Position numbers and translations under genes: made by a program
Notes under the pieces: generated by a model
Database searches by the model: none
Told to the model about the DNA's origin: nothing
What the model saw: the letters and a program-made list of their open reading frames with translations, nothing else
NCBI GenBank assembly: GCA_964360995.1
Contig: CAYHYZ010000005.1
Span: forward strand, 1-41,374
Direction of reading: 5' to 3'
DNA length: 41,374 nucleotides
Source: CAYHBS01 sp964360995
Lineage (GTDB): Bacteria; Patescibacteriota; Minisyncoccia; Ryanbacterales; HO2-45-13
Shown: one piece after another, positions 7,752 through 13,007 of the stretch
Position numbering within the stretch: position 1 is the first letter of the stretch
Layout: every line of letters begins with the position of its first letter

Positions 7752-8036
7752 GCCGAGGTAGCTCAGTGGTAGAGCGCATGCCTAAATCTTTGGGCCACGG
7801 CGTAGTAATACGCAGTGCAAATCGGGTGAATTCGGGGAAAACTCAATATTTTGAACAACCCCGAGCCAAGCCAGGCACTTTCATAAAGTGCTCGGAAGGT
7901 GTAGAGACTATCCTGTAAAGGAGTACTCTCCGAACGGAGGGGAAGCGCCCGACACCCTACTCGCAAGAGGGGTGATGATATAGTCCGACTCTTTTGGAAG
8001 AGCATGGCGTCGCGAGTTCAATTCTCGCCCTCGGCA
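7752..8036 (+). tRNA. tRNA-Phe(GAA) interrupted by a group I intron
   Basis: The 5' exon is 7752-7783 and the 3' exon 7997-8036. Together they fold as a complete cloverleaf: acceptor GCCGAGG/CCTCGGC with discriminator A, D-stem GCTC/GAGC, anticodon stem CATGC/GCATG, and T-arm GCGAG-TTCAATT-CTCGC. Removing 7784-7996 gives the anticodon loop CTGAAGA, i.e. anticodon GAA (Phe), with G at position 37. The 5' splice site after U33 and the terminal intron G are the standard group I arrangement and leave exactly seven loop bases. CCA is not encoded. Other splice choices give unreadable loops. Transcription should end at the hairpin at 8043-8078. Confidence 0.9.
7784..7996 (+). other. Group I intron in the tRNA-Phe anticodon loop
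   Basis: This 213-nt intron has the conserved core. P1 pairs exon GCCU (7780-7783) with GGGC (7792-7795), with the U-G wobble at the splice site. P2 is a hairpin at 7796-7817 with a GTAA loop. P3 pairs 7822-7826 with 7948-7952. The Q-like segment CCGAGCCAAGCC lies at 7861-7872. P6a is at 7876-7891. P7 pairs GACTAT (7906-7911) with ATAGTC (7980-7985), inside the S-like segment GATATAGTCC. P8 is at 7953-7974. An extra hairpin at 7928-7939, between P7 and P3, recalls the P7.1/P7.2 of subgroup IA. There is no homing endonuclease gene. Self-splicing is inferred, not shown. Confidence 0.88.
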
Positions 8037-8042
8037 CACGAC

Positions 8043-8080
8043 AACCCTATAATCCCGGTAAGCCGAGATTATAGGGTTTC
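8043..8080 (+). terminator. Terminator of tRNA-Phe
   Basis: A perfect 12-bp stem (8043-8054 with 8067-8078) begins seven bases after the tRNA 3' end and is followed by a short T-rich segment (TTTCGTTT). Confidence 0.7.
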
Positions 8081-8084
8081 GTTT

Positions 8085-8230
8085 GTGGCGAGGAGAGCGA
8101 GCAACCTGCATTGCTCGCGACGAGAGTTGAAGGCCGGAGTATCCCCGCGAAGCGGGGCGCGAGGCGGGGTCGCAACCGAGCGCGATCACAAGCGAGAGTT
8201 GTGACCAATTGAGCCCTCGACACACGATAA
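8085..8230 (+). repeat. GC-rich hairpin-bearing segment ending in a degenerate copy of the tRNA-Phe 3' end
   Basis: No gene is supported here. The segment contains several local inverted repeats: GCGAGCAA with TTGCTCGC near 8091-8112, CCCCGC with GCGGGG near 8143-8157, and a longer-range near-complementary pair GGTCGCAAC / GTTGTGACC near 8168-8205. It ends (8206-8230) with a degenerate copy of the tRNA-Phe 3' end and its flank (8019-8044): both contain CAATT, then GCCCTCG, a purine, CACACGA, a pyrimidine and AA. This looks like the scar of a tRNA-associated duplication or insertion, or an unidentified structured RNA. Strand is uncertain. Confidence 0.5.
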
Positions 8231-8231
8231 T

Positions 8232-8267
8232 AAAAAAAGGGGGTCAGCAGTTGCTGTGCCCCCTTTG
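8232..8267 (-). terminator. Terminator of the small Cys/His gene
   Basis: An outer 8-bp stem (8236-8243 with 8259-8266) and an inner 5-bp stem (8245-8249 with 8252-8256) lead on the minus strand into a run of seven T. It ends the transcript of the gene at 8294-8614. Confidence 0.85.
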
Positions 8268-8293
8268 TTAGCCACTCATGGTTCCCTCCTCCG

Positions 8294-8614
8294 CTAGCCG
8301 AGTTGTGCGTGTGTCACTGCTACGCGACATCGATCACAGGCATCGATGTCGATGAACAATATATTTCCAACCTCGCGAAATGCGTGCGGCTGTCCGTGCG
8401 GACAACGGAATCGTCCGTAGACGAGACCGGTGCCTCGCATACCATTATGCGCAATCGCAACGTCAGAAACACGAGTTCTGCAGTGTCCACATGCGAGTTG
8501 TACGATCACACCCATCTGCGTGCTACACGGTGTAAATGTTACTCCGTTCGGCACGCCTGTGTGACCACACTTCCACGAAAGAATGAGTTTCGTGGGCTCA
8601 CTCGTCACTAGCAT
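8294..8614 (-). CDS. Small Cys/His-rich, probably zinc-binding protein
   Basis: The 106-residue product is not a recognised family. It contains repeated Cys/His knuckles: WKCGHTG (residues 14-20), LACGHC (40-45), RCPHGQPH (70-77) and DACDRC (91-96), suggesting one or two zinc ribbons. The ATG at 8614 has no Shine-Dalgarno site of its own; it overlaps the stop of a 15-codon ORF that does have one, so translational coupling is likely. The locus is a separate unit with promoter and terminator. Its function is unknown; nucleic-acid binding is a possibility from the fold type only. Confidence 0.6.
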   Translation of the reverse strand: MLVTSEPTKLILSWKCGHTGVPNGVTFTPCSTQMGVIVQLACGHCRTRVSDVAIAHNGMRGTGLVYGRFRCPHGQPHAFREVGNILFIDIDACDRCRVAVTHAQLG

Positions 8615-8655
8615 GAGTCAAAAGTACATGAGCGGCAGCTGTACTGCTCTGCCAT
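8608..8655 (-). CDS. 15-residue upstream ORF with CxxC motif
   Basis: ATG 8655 is preceded at five bases by a perfect AAAGGAGGT ribosome-binding site, the strongest in this region. The peptide MAEQYSCRSCTFDSC ends at a TAG that overlaps the ATG of the next ORF (ATGCTAG). It is either a leader peptide driving coupled translation of 8294-8614, or the true N-terminus of the zinc-binding protein separated by a frameshift, since it carries a matching CRSC knuckle. In the downstream frame a TGA lies two codons before ATG 8614, so a simple in-frame extension is excluded. Confidence 0.55.
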   Translation of the reverse strand: MAEQYSCRSCTFDSC

Positions 8656-8700
8656 AGAGCACCTCCTTTTTGGAAGATTGTCGAAAGAACGGTACTTAGG

Positions 8701-8730
8701 TAGCTAGCCAGATTTGCAACCTATTGTCAA
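8701..8730 (-). promoter_or_regulatory. Putative promoter of the 8655/8614 unit
   Basis: Minus strand TTGACA at 8725-8730 is followed after 18 bases by TAGCTA (8701-8706), a weak -10. Confidence 0.45.
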
Positions 8731-8772
8731 CCGAGCGCCCCATGCGGCCTGACCGGCATATATCATGCTCGG

Positions 8773-9042
8773 TCAATCGGGAAAGAACCCCCACGTCACC
8801 GCCTCATAAAAACACTTTCGCTCGCGCACCTGAAGCACAATGACTTCCCCAACACGAGGGACTCTACGCTCCTTCTCCACATTAAAGACGAGAGAACCAT
8901 CGTGGTTATTACACGACCGCCCCACAACGATCGGAACTCGAACCTTCCTGCCATTGAGAACAGCAAGAAAATACCCAGCACGGCGACATTCCTTGCGATC
9001 AACAACCTCTGCGAGTCCCACAAGGCACCCTTCATGTTGCAT
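8773..9042 (-). CDS. Small orphan protein, unknown function
   Basis: This gives an 89-residue soluble protein starting MQHEGCLVGLAEVVDRKE and rich in beta-type segments (AGYFLAVLNGRKVRVPIVVG, VGEVIVLQVRERK). It is unrecognised; a small OB- or SH3-like barrel is possible. An in-frame ATG lies upstream at 9060, but the start at 9042 is chosen because a strong AAAGGAGGG (9047-9055) sits four bases before it. It lies between two other stand-alone small genes or RNAs on the same strand. No clear intrinsic terminator follows; a weak stem (GACCG...CGGTC) overlaps its 3' end. Confidence 0.6.
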   Translation of the reverse strand: MQHEGCLVGLAEVVDRKECRRAGYFLAVLNGRKVRVPIVVGRSCNNHDGSLVFNVEKERRVPRVGEVIVLQVRERKCFYEAVTWGFFPD

Positions 9043-9081
9043 AACGCCCTCCTTTGGCATTCAGTTTTCAAAGAACGAAAC

Positions 9082-9106
9082 AGCCCTGCACAGGTGGTGC
9101 AGGGCT
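9082..9106 (-). promoter_or_regulatory. Leader hairpin upstream of gene 8773-9042
   Basis: A perfect 9-bp stem (9082-9090 with 9098-9106), 7-base loop, is followed on the minus strand by the T-rich GTTTCGTTCTTT and lies 40 nt before the start codon. A second hairpin (CACCACG/CGTGGTG) lies at about 9151-9167. They could be an attenuator or the end of an upstream RNA. Confidence 0.4.
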
Positions 9107-9230
9107 GGCTGGTATCCGAGAATTATTTCCTAGACACGAGTAAAACCTCCACCACGGGACGTGGTGAGAAGGCAGAGGAAATTCATTGCTTGCGCGCGAA
9201 ACAGCATATGTATATATAATAATTCCTCCG

Positions 9231-9246
9231 CACAAATATATTTGTG
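9231..9246. repeat. 16-bp perfect palindrome at the end of the pseudo-tRNA
   Basis: CACAAATATATTTGTG reads identically on both strands. It begins within the last bases of the degenerate tRNA-Val copy, as the inverted repeats next to the two intact minus-strand tRNAs do. Confidence 0.7.
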
Positions 9247-9375
9247 GGCGATGTAGGACTCGAACCTACGACCTTCGCTGTGTATAATATTGAACCGTCG
9301 CGATGCTGATGTTACTTCGTAACACCGCTCCGGCGTAATGTTGCACATTACGTACCCTACCAACTTCGCTAATCA
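9245..9375 (-). pseudogene. Degenerate tRNA-Val copy with internal insertion
   Basis: The 3' part (9245-9284) is a 40-nt perfect copy of the 3' half of the intact tRNA-Val (9397-9436), from the anticodon to the discriminator base. The 5' part (about 9350-9375) keeps only a weak resemblance (GATTAGC, TTGGTAG) and cannot form a full acceptor stem. Between them lie about 65 nt with two small hairpins (CGTAATG/CATTACG type and TGTTAC/GTAACA type). CCA is absent. A functional intron-containing tRNA is unlikely because the acceptor mispairs at two of seven positions. Confidence 0.65.
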
Positions 9376-9386
9376 CTAAAATAAAA

Positions 9387-9404
9387 TGCACCCTGGTGGG
9401 CGAT
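9387..9404 (+). repeat. Left arm of an 18-bp inverted repeat around tRNA-Val
   Basis: TGCACCCTGGTGGGCGAT is the exact reverse complement of 9512-9529. This arm includes the encoded CCA and the 3' strand of the tRNA acceptor stem. Confidence 0.9.
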
Positions 9405-9469
9405 GTAGGACTCGAACCTACGACCTTCGCTGTGTAAAAGCGCTGCTCTACCAGCTGAGCTAATCGCCC
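9394..9469 (-). tRNA. tRNA-Val(TAC)
   Basis: A complete cloverleaf: acceptor GGGCGAT/ATCGCCC with discriminator A and an encoded CCA, D-arm GCTC/GAGC, anticodon loop TTTACAC (anticodon TAC), and T-arm GTAGG-TTCGAGT-CCTAC. It is the only one of the three intact tRNAs here that encodes CCA. The outermost pair of the anticodon stem is mismatched. It lies between a degenerate 3' copy and a 5' fragment of itself. Confidence 0.93.
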
Positions 9470-9505
9470 GAAACGTGTCCACCCTACCATCCGCCAACTG
9501 GCGGA

Positions 9506-9529
9506 GAGCTAATCGCCCACCAGGGTGCA
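9506..9529 (-). repeat. tRNA-Val 5' fragment plus right arm of the inverted repeat
   Basis: Minus-strand GGGCGATTAGCTC (9506-9518) repeats the first 13 bases of the tRNA, and 9512-9529 is the second arm of the 18-bp inverted repeat. In the minus-strand RNA this lies upstream of the tRNA and can pair with its CCA end. Confidence 0.85.
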
Positions 9530-9541
9530 CTCGATCACTGA

Positions 9542-9547
9542 TTTATA
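9542..9547 (-). promoter_or_regulatory. Putative -10 of the tRNA-Val transcript
   Basis: Minus strand TGGTATAAA places a start near 9535, just upstream of the tRNA-Val 5' fragment. No clear -35 box. Confidence 0.35.
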
Positions 9548-9638
9548 CCAGAAACCAAAAAAAAATTCTATATAAGGTATTGTGGTCACGCGTATTGCAT
9601 GCGCCGCCACGCTCGCAATCGCGCGACCCCGGCTCGTG

Positions 9639-9658
9639 GTTTTGGTTGTTACCAAAAC
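9639..9658. repeat. Hairpin between tRNA-Arg and tRNA-Val
   Basis: An 8-bp perfect stem, GTTTTGGT with ACCAAAAC, and a 4-base loop. The stretch 9540-9670 holds no gene; the rest is GC-rich without recognisable features. Confidence 0.6.
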
Positions 9659-9670
9659 ATCACTCCGCCT

Positions 9671-9720
9671 GACACAGTACACAAAAAAATATCGCAGGAT
9701 GTTTTTTTGTGTACTGTGTC
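9671..9720 (-). terminator. Long inverted repeat at the tRNA-Arg 3' end
   Basis: A perfect 19-bp stem (9671-9689 with 9702-9720) with a 12-base loop has seven A/T pairs at its tip. Its 5' arm on the RNA begins in the last three acceptor bases of tRNA-Arg. It probably terminates or processes the tRNA transcript. Confidence 0.65.
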
Positions 9721-9788
9721 CCCGGCAGGAATCGAACCTGCACCACCTCCTTCGGAGGGAGATATTGTATCCATTCAACTACAGGGAC
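9717..9788 (-). tRNA. tRNA-Arg(CCG)
   Basis: Cloverleaf: acceptor GTCCCTG/CGGGGAC with discriminator A, D-stem GTTG/CAAT, anticodon stem TCTCC/GGAGG with loop CTCCGAA (anticodon CCG), T-arm GCAGG-TTCGATT-CCTGC. CCA is not encoded. A weak promoter (TTGGAG-N18-TAGAAA on the minus strand) lies upstream, overlapping a heptad AGCT repeat. Confidence 0.93.
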
Positions 9789-9805
9789 GTCTGTGATTTT
9801 CTACA

Positions 9806-9830
9806 AGCTAAAAGCTGTCAGCTCCAAGCT
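9806..9830. repeat. Four AGCT units at a strict 7-bp period
   Basis: AGCT occurs at 9806, 9813, 9820 and 9827, each separated by three variable bases. It lies in the promoter region of tRNA-Arg, just after the YkuK-like gene. Confidence 0.75.
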
Positions 9831-9833
9831 GTT

Positions 9834-10352
9834 CTATGTATGGAGATCTGCAACGACAAACGCGCCGTACGCATCGGGCTTGATGACTGGCTCAAACCCA
9901 TATCCTTTTACCATTCCGCTGACACCATCCACGAGCTCCCGCGTGGGACCTTGCGTGCCGATATCTAAGTGAATGTGCTGAAATGTAATACGCTTGTCCC
10001 ATACAATCTCATCTCCAAACTGCTCGCGCAACACCGAGCGTAACTCCTGAGCGAGCGTGATAGACCGCATAGCTTCCTTCCAAATACGATCGCGCATGGT
10101 CATAACGGAGCGCTCCTCCGTGCGTGTATAAAAATATATTCCACCATTTCCTACTCTGCGAAACACCACCGATGTAACGAATTGAACGTCGCGCTCTCCG
10201 GCGCGTGAATCAGTGCCTATCACAATCTCATAGTCACGTTCGGGATCACGCTCCATGTACGCACGCATCGCATCCAACATTGACGTAACCGAAAAACGCT
10301 CACCATATGAGTTTATAAAATTCAGATCATTAGATAAGTGTTTGTTGGACAT
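9834..10352 (-). CDS. RNase H-like YkuK family protein (DUF458)
   Basis: This 172-residue protein resembles B. subtilis YkuK, a predicted RNase H-fold protein of unknown substrate. Family blocks visible are YEIVIGTDSRAG (first acidic strand), FVTSVVFRRVGNGGIYFYTR, a helix with WKEAMRSITLAQELR, IHLDIGTQGPTRELVDGV and FEPVIKPDAYGAFVVADLHT. The acidic residues in the first and middle strands could form the nuclease metal site. It is the last gene of a three-gene minus-strand operon and overlaps the upstream exonuclease gene by 23 nt, suggesting a shared nucleic-acid role. Confidence 0.8.
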   Translation of the reverse strand: MSNKHLSNDLNFINSYGERFSVTSMLDAMRAYMERDPERDYEIVIGTDSRAGERDVQFVTSVVFRRVGNGGIYFYTRTEERSVMTMRDRIWKEAMRSITLAQELRSVLREQFGDEIVWDKRITFQHIHLDIGTQGPTRELVDGVSGMVKGYGFEPVIKPDAYGAFVVADLHT

Positions 10353-11133
10353 CTTCTTCTAGTAAATACGTGTGGTCGGTCAGCGTTATTGCCGCAACTG
10401 CATCGAACGGAAATGTCCGCTTACCCTTCCGCTCGTGACAATACCCCTCGAATGATTTCCGGTCAATGTGTGTAACATCCACTCGAGTTTCGGGGCTGTC
10501 CTTTGACGCACTCGACATGAGTAATTTTACGACAATAGTTTTACGCTCATCAAGCGCACGACGCACCAAGTGTGGTACATCATTTTGCGAAATCTCTCTC
10601 CAGCGCACGGGCACTGCTATTTTTCCCCCTCCATATTTCGAAATGAAATACACTTCCCCGTGCTGACTTCCATACTCATAAAGATCTTTCGTAAGACGCA
10701 CATCCTGCAAGCAATATGATTTCACTTTTTCTTTCTCGCCCGCGCGCCACCATGTAATTGCATCAAGTCCGTGTCCTGATTTTTCAGCACCGAGCGTTGC
10801 TTTCGATAAACTATCAAGCGAGATACGAAACCCCGCGCCTCGCGCAACATCATCCATTAAATCCAACATTTGCAACGTAAAGACGTTCACTCCAACATGC
10901 GGAGCAAGCACCGGAATATCAAAATCGCGAATGTTAAACCCAATCACTCGGCGAGCGCCCTTGAGCACTTCGGTGAGTTTGGAAAATTCGTGCGCTTCGT
11001 ATGCGTAGTACGAATTATCTGCATATGAATATACGCCCACAACCGTCACCCCAAGATCGATGAGATGATCTCGTCCTCCCACTTCATCAAACGATTTTTC
11101 TGTTTCTATATCAAAAACAATGTCGTGTTCCAT
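10330..11133 (-). CDS. DEDD-type 3'-5' exonuclease domain fused to a WYL-like domain
   Basis: Residues 1 to about 170 form an RNase H-like exonuclease: VFDIETEKS (motif I, DxE), VIGFNIRDFDIPVL (motif II), and YCLQDVRLTKDLY (motif III), similar to YprB-type nucleases. The C-terminal part contains FEGYCHERKGKRTFPFDAV, which resembles a WYL ligand-binding domain as found in nucleic-acid-sensing regulators. The combination suggests a regulated nuclease; its target is unknown. ATG 11133, two bases after the upstream stop, is chosen over an ATG at 11157 because the fold begins there. Confidence 0.75.
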   Translation of the reverse strand: MEHDIVFDIETEKSFDEVGGRDHLIDLGVTVVGVYSYADNSYYAYEAHEFSKLTEVLKGARRVIGFNIRDFDIPVLAPHVGVNVFTLQMLDLMDDVARGAGFRISLDSLSKATLGAEKSGHGLDAITWWRAGEKEKVKSYCLQDVRLTKDLYEYGSQHGEVYFISKYGGGKIAVPVRWREISQNDVPHLVRRALDERKTIVVKLLMSSASKDSPETRVDVTHIDRKSFEGYCHERKGKRTFPFDAVAAITLTDHTYLLEEDVQQTLI

Positions 11134-11135
11134 AA

Positions 11136-11810
11136 TTATGCGTGAGCACTCATCCAATCAATAATCGTGTCAATGTAATCCGGCCACTGCATTAATATGT
11201 CTGTCCCATGTCCCCCTTCATCAAAAATTTCTACTTGCGCTCGCCCGTGACTGGCGTCTGCGATATGTTTGAGGATGGTGTCTGGCTGCTCCTCTCCCAT
11301 GCGCGTATCGTCGCGTGCGGCAAGCAACATGATTGATTGTTCTTCTCGCACCTTCCCCGCCGCTGGAATAGCGCGCACGCCGTAATAATCAATCCCCGGC
11401 GAGATGCATACTGCGGTAGCAACATCAGCAGAATTCGCGACCATCTGGAGTGCAAGATTTGCTCCTATCGAAGCGCCCATCACATGGAGATACGTTGCCC
11501 CTTGTGCCTGTACATAGGCCGCTGCAGCTTCAGCATCATGAATGGCTGCTTGATGTTCTGTATTTGTGAAAGAGTGAAATCCATCTGGCCCACCCTCTGA
11601 TTCACCGTGCCCCCTGAGATCAATGGTGAGTACGTGAAAACCATGATCTTGCAATTTGAGCGCCACTTCGTCCCATGATTCGCGCGTAGCAGGCATCATA
11701 TGCAACAGCACGATTCCCGCGGTCGTGGACCCATGGTAATAATCCCCGACAATACGCTTACTATCAGACGTCGTAAGGGTAATGGAAGTAACTGAGTTTG
11801 CGTGTGCCAT
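11136..11810 (-). CDS. Alpha/beta hydrolase, dienelactone-hydrolase or esterase-like
   Basis: This 224-residue cytoplasmic hydrolase has the oxyanion region IVLLHMMPATRESW, TIDLRGHGES, the nucleophile elbow VMGASIGANLAL (Ser about residue 116), a catalytic Asp candidate in LLAARDDTR and His in EGGHGTDIL. The substrate cannot be predicted; a serine esterase or peptidase of the DUF/BAAT type is likely. It heads the operon with the exonuclease and YkuK genes. A TAAAAT hexamer lies about 15 bases upstream of the ATG, so the leader is short, and no Shine-Dalgarno is seen. Confidence 0.85.
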   Translation of the reverse strand: MAHANSVTSITLTTSDSKRIVGDYYHGSTTAGIVLLHMMPATRESWDEVALKLQDHGFHVLTIDLRGHGESEGGPDGFHSFTNTEHQAAIHDAEAAAAYVQAQGATYLHVMGASIGANLALQMVANSADVATAVCISPGIDYYGVRAIPAAGKVREEQSIMLLAARDDTRMGEEQPDTILKHIADASHGRAQVEIFDEGGHGTDILMQWPDYIDTIIDWMSAHA

Positions 11811-11855
11811 ACAAAAAGATGAGGTATTTTAGCATAGGAAAAGGAATAGTAAGGC

Positions 11856-11884
11856 TTGACAGATACTGGGGTGTGTAGTATACT
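11856..11884 (+). promoter_or_regulatory. Consensus promoter of the small gene 11947-12180
   Basis: TTGACA at 11856-11861, a 17-base spacer, TATACT at 11879-11884. The predicted leader of about 55 nt contains a hairpin closed by GAACGC (11892-11897) and GCGTTC. Confidence 0.85.
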
Positions 11885-11946
11885 CACCGACGAACGCAGA
11901 TCTTGCCCACCTTTGGCGGCGTTCCAATATTTCGAGGAGGATGAGG

Positions 11947-12180
11947 GTGAGGGCAATCATTAAGGAGCTGACCGGAGACGGGTGCATGCGAATGCTCCCG
12001 ATAAAAAACGAGGATGATCGTGGTTGGGAAACGGAGGACGACATGTCCGACGCTTCTCCTGAGTTCTGCCTCGATGAGGAAACGGTCGACCGTGTACACG
12101 GACTGATGGAGTTCGGAATGCACGTGACGCCGGCACCGCGGCCGCGCTCGAGAGCAAAGCTCCACCTGGTCAAGCGATAA
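11947..12180 (+). CDS. Small orphan protein, unknown function
   Basis: The 77-residue product is acidic in its middle (NEDDRGWETEDDMSD) and basic at its C-terminus (PRPRSRAKLHLVKR). It is unrecognised. An ATG at 11941 directly abuts the GAGGAGG site, which is too close for ribosome binding, so the in-frame GTG at 11947, six bases downstream, is preferred. The unit has its own consensus promoter and terminator. Base use looks more G/C-rich at third positions than in the flanking operons, consistent with an independent origin. Confidence 0.6.
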   Translation: MRAIIKELTGDGCMRMLPIKNEDDRGWETEDDMSDASPEFCLDEETVDRVHGLMEFGMHVTPAPRPRSRAKLHLVKR

Positions 12181-12263
12181 TTCGCAGGGTCAGGTGGTCA
12201 GATAAAGTTTTTTGAGGAGGATACGCCGATTAGTAGATAGCCGGGAAAAACTGAATATCGCAA

Positions 12264-12304
12264 AGGCCCCCCGCCGCAAGGTGTATGGGGGCCTATTTTT
12301 TATC
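12264..12304 (+). terminator. Terminator of the small gene
   Basis: An 8-bp stem (12264-12271 with 12287-12294) is followed by TATTTTTTAT on the plus strand. It overlaps the stop codon of the convergent methyltransferase gene. Confidence 0.85.
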
Positions 12305-12766
12305 CCGCACCAGTTGATACGCGGCAATCCCGAACGCAACAGATACATTGAGAGATTCTTTTTTGCCGCGCATAGGTATGAAAAGTATTGCATCGCACTT
12401 ACCAAGCACGCTTTTTGAAAGCCCCCGCACTTCATTCCCCATAATACATACTAACGGTTTTTTAACGGTATATGAAAAGATATCTTTTGCATTTCTCGTC
12501 CGCTCAATTGCATACACTGCATATCCTTGTTGTTTGAACGCACGAATACTCGCTCCAATATTTTTTGTATGACTCCATACCACATTTCGCTCCGCCCCTA
12601 GCGCGGTTTTTGCAAATTCTTTTCGCACTATCCCCAATAGGTCTGTGGGAGACGGAGTATACCCAGAAAGTATGAGCGTGTGAATTCCTGCCGCGTCTGC
12701 AGTACGAAACATCGCCCCGACGTTTTGAAGGGAGCGAATATTATGGAGAATTGCCGTTGCTTCCAA
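12293..12766 (-). CDS. SpoU/TrmH-family RNA 2'-O-methyltransferase
   Basis: This family methylates ribose 2'-OH groups in tRNA or rRNA with S-adenosylmethionine. All three SPOUT motifs are present: LHNIRSLQNVGAMFRTADAA (motif 1), IMGNEVRGLS (motif 2) and IPMRGKKESLNVSVAFGIAA (motif 3), forming the deep-trefoil knot. The open frame extends upstream to 12871, but that part would overlap the next gene and is lysine-rich shadow. A TTG at 12766 starts one base after the upstream stop and gives 157 residues beginning just before motif 1, the length of minimal members. The exact RNA target is not predictable. Confidence 0.85.
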   Translation of the reverse strand: MEATAILHNIRSLQNVGAMFRTADAAGIHTLILSGYTPSPTDLLGIVRKEFAKTALGAERNVVWSHTKNIGASIRAFKQQGYAVYAIERTRNAKDIFSYTVKKPLVCIMGNEVRGLSKSVLGKCDAILFIPMRGKKESLNVSVAFGIAAYQLVRDKK

Positions 12767-12767
12767 A

Positions 12768-12971
12768 TTACTTTTTGGGAGTCTTTTTTGCTTTTGCTGC
12801 TTTCCGCTTCGGTTTTTTTTCAACCGCTGGAGCAACGGAAGCTGCTTTGAGGCGCGCATATTCACTGGCAATGATGGTCTTCACTTCGCTGTCGATCGTG
12901 CCGGCACGGCGAAGATCCGCTTTCTTTGTGCGAATAAATATTTTCCAGCTCTTTGGATTGCGCGAAGTCAT
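12768..12971 (-). CDS. Small protein with lysine/alanine-rich basic tail
   Basis: From ATG 12971 the product is 67 residues: a short helical N-terminal part (SWKIFIRTKKADLRRAG, then EVKTIIASEYARLKA) and a tail PAVEKKPKRKAAKAKKTPKK resembling histone H1-like or ribosome-associated basic tails. It may bind nucleic acid; this is inferred from composition. A TACAGT hexamer lies seven bases before the ATG and TTGCAG 17 bases further up, giving a leaderless promoter. An earlier in-frame ATG at 13007 is less likely. It is tightly linked to the methyltransferase. Confidence 0.6.
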   Translation of the reverse strand: MTSRNPKSWKIFIRTKKADLRRAGTIDSEVKTIIASEYARLKAASVAPAVEKKPKRKAAKAKKTPKK

Positions 12972-13007
12972 TGGGGACACTGTAGCAGTAGAATGGCAGA
13001 CCTGCAA

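Noticed and set aside
7908..8225. Minus-strand ORF of 105 residues across the tRNA-Phe
   Set aside because: It reads through the intron, the T-arm and the hairpin-rich segment on the opposite strand; it is a shadow of RNA structure.
9130..9207. 25-residue minus-strand ORF (MLFRAQAMNFLCLLTTSRGG...) upstream of gene 8773-9042, possible attenuation leader
   Set aside because: A Shine-Dalgarno-like GGAGG is present but too far (about 17-20 bases) from the ATG, and no run of a single amino-acid codon is present.
9266..9490. Minus-strand ORF of 74 residues with RLAQLVEQ-type sequence
   Set aside because: This peptide pattern is the well-known spurious translation of a tRNA gene.
11941..11946. ATG at 11941 as start of the small gene
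   Set aside because: It directly abuts the GAGGAGG; GTG 11947 has the correct spacing.
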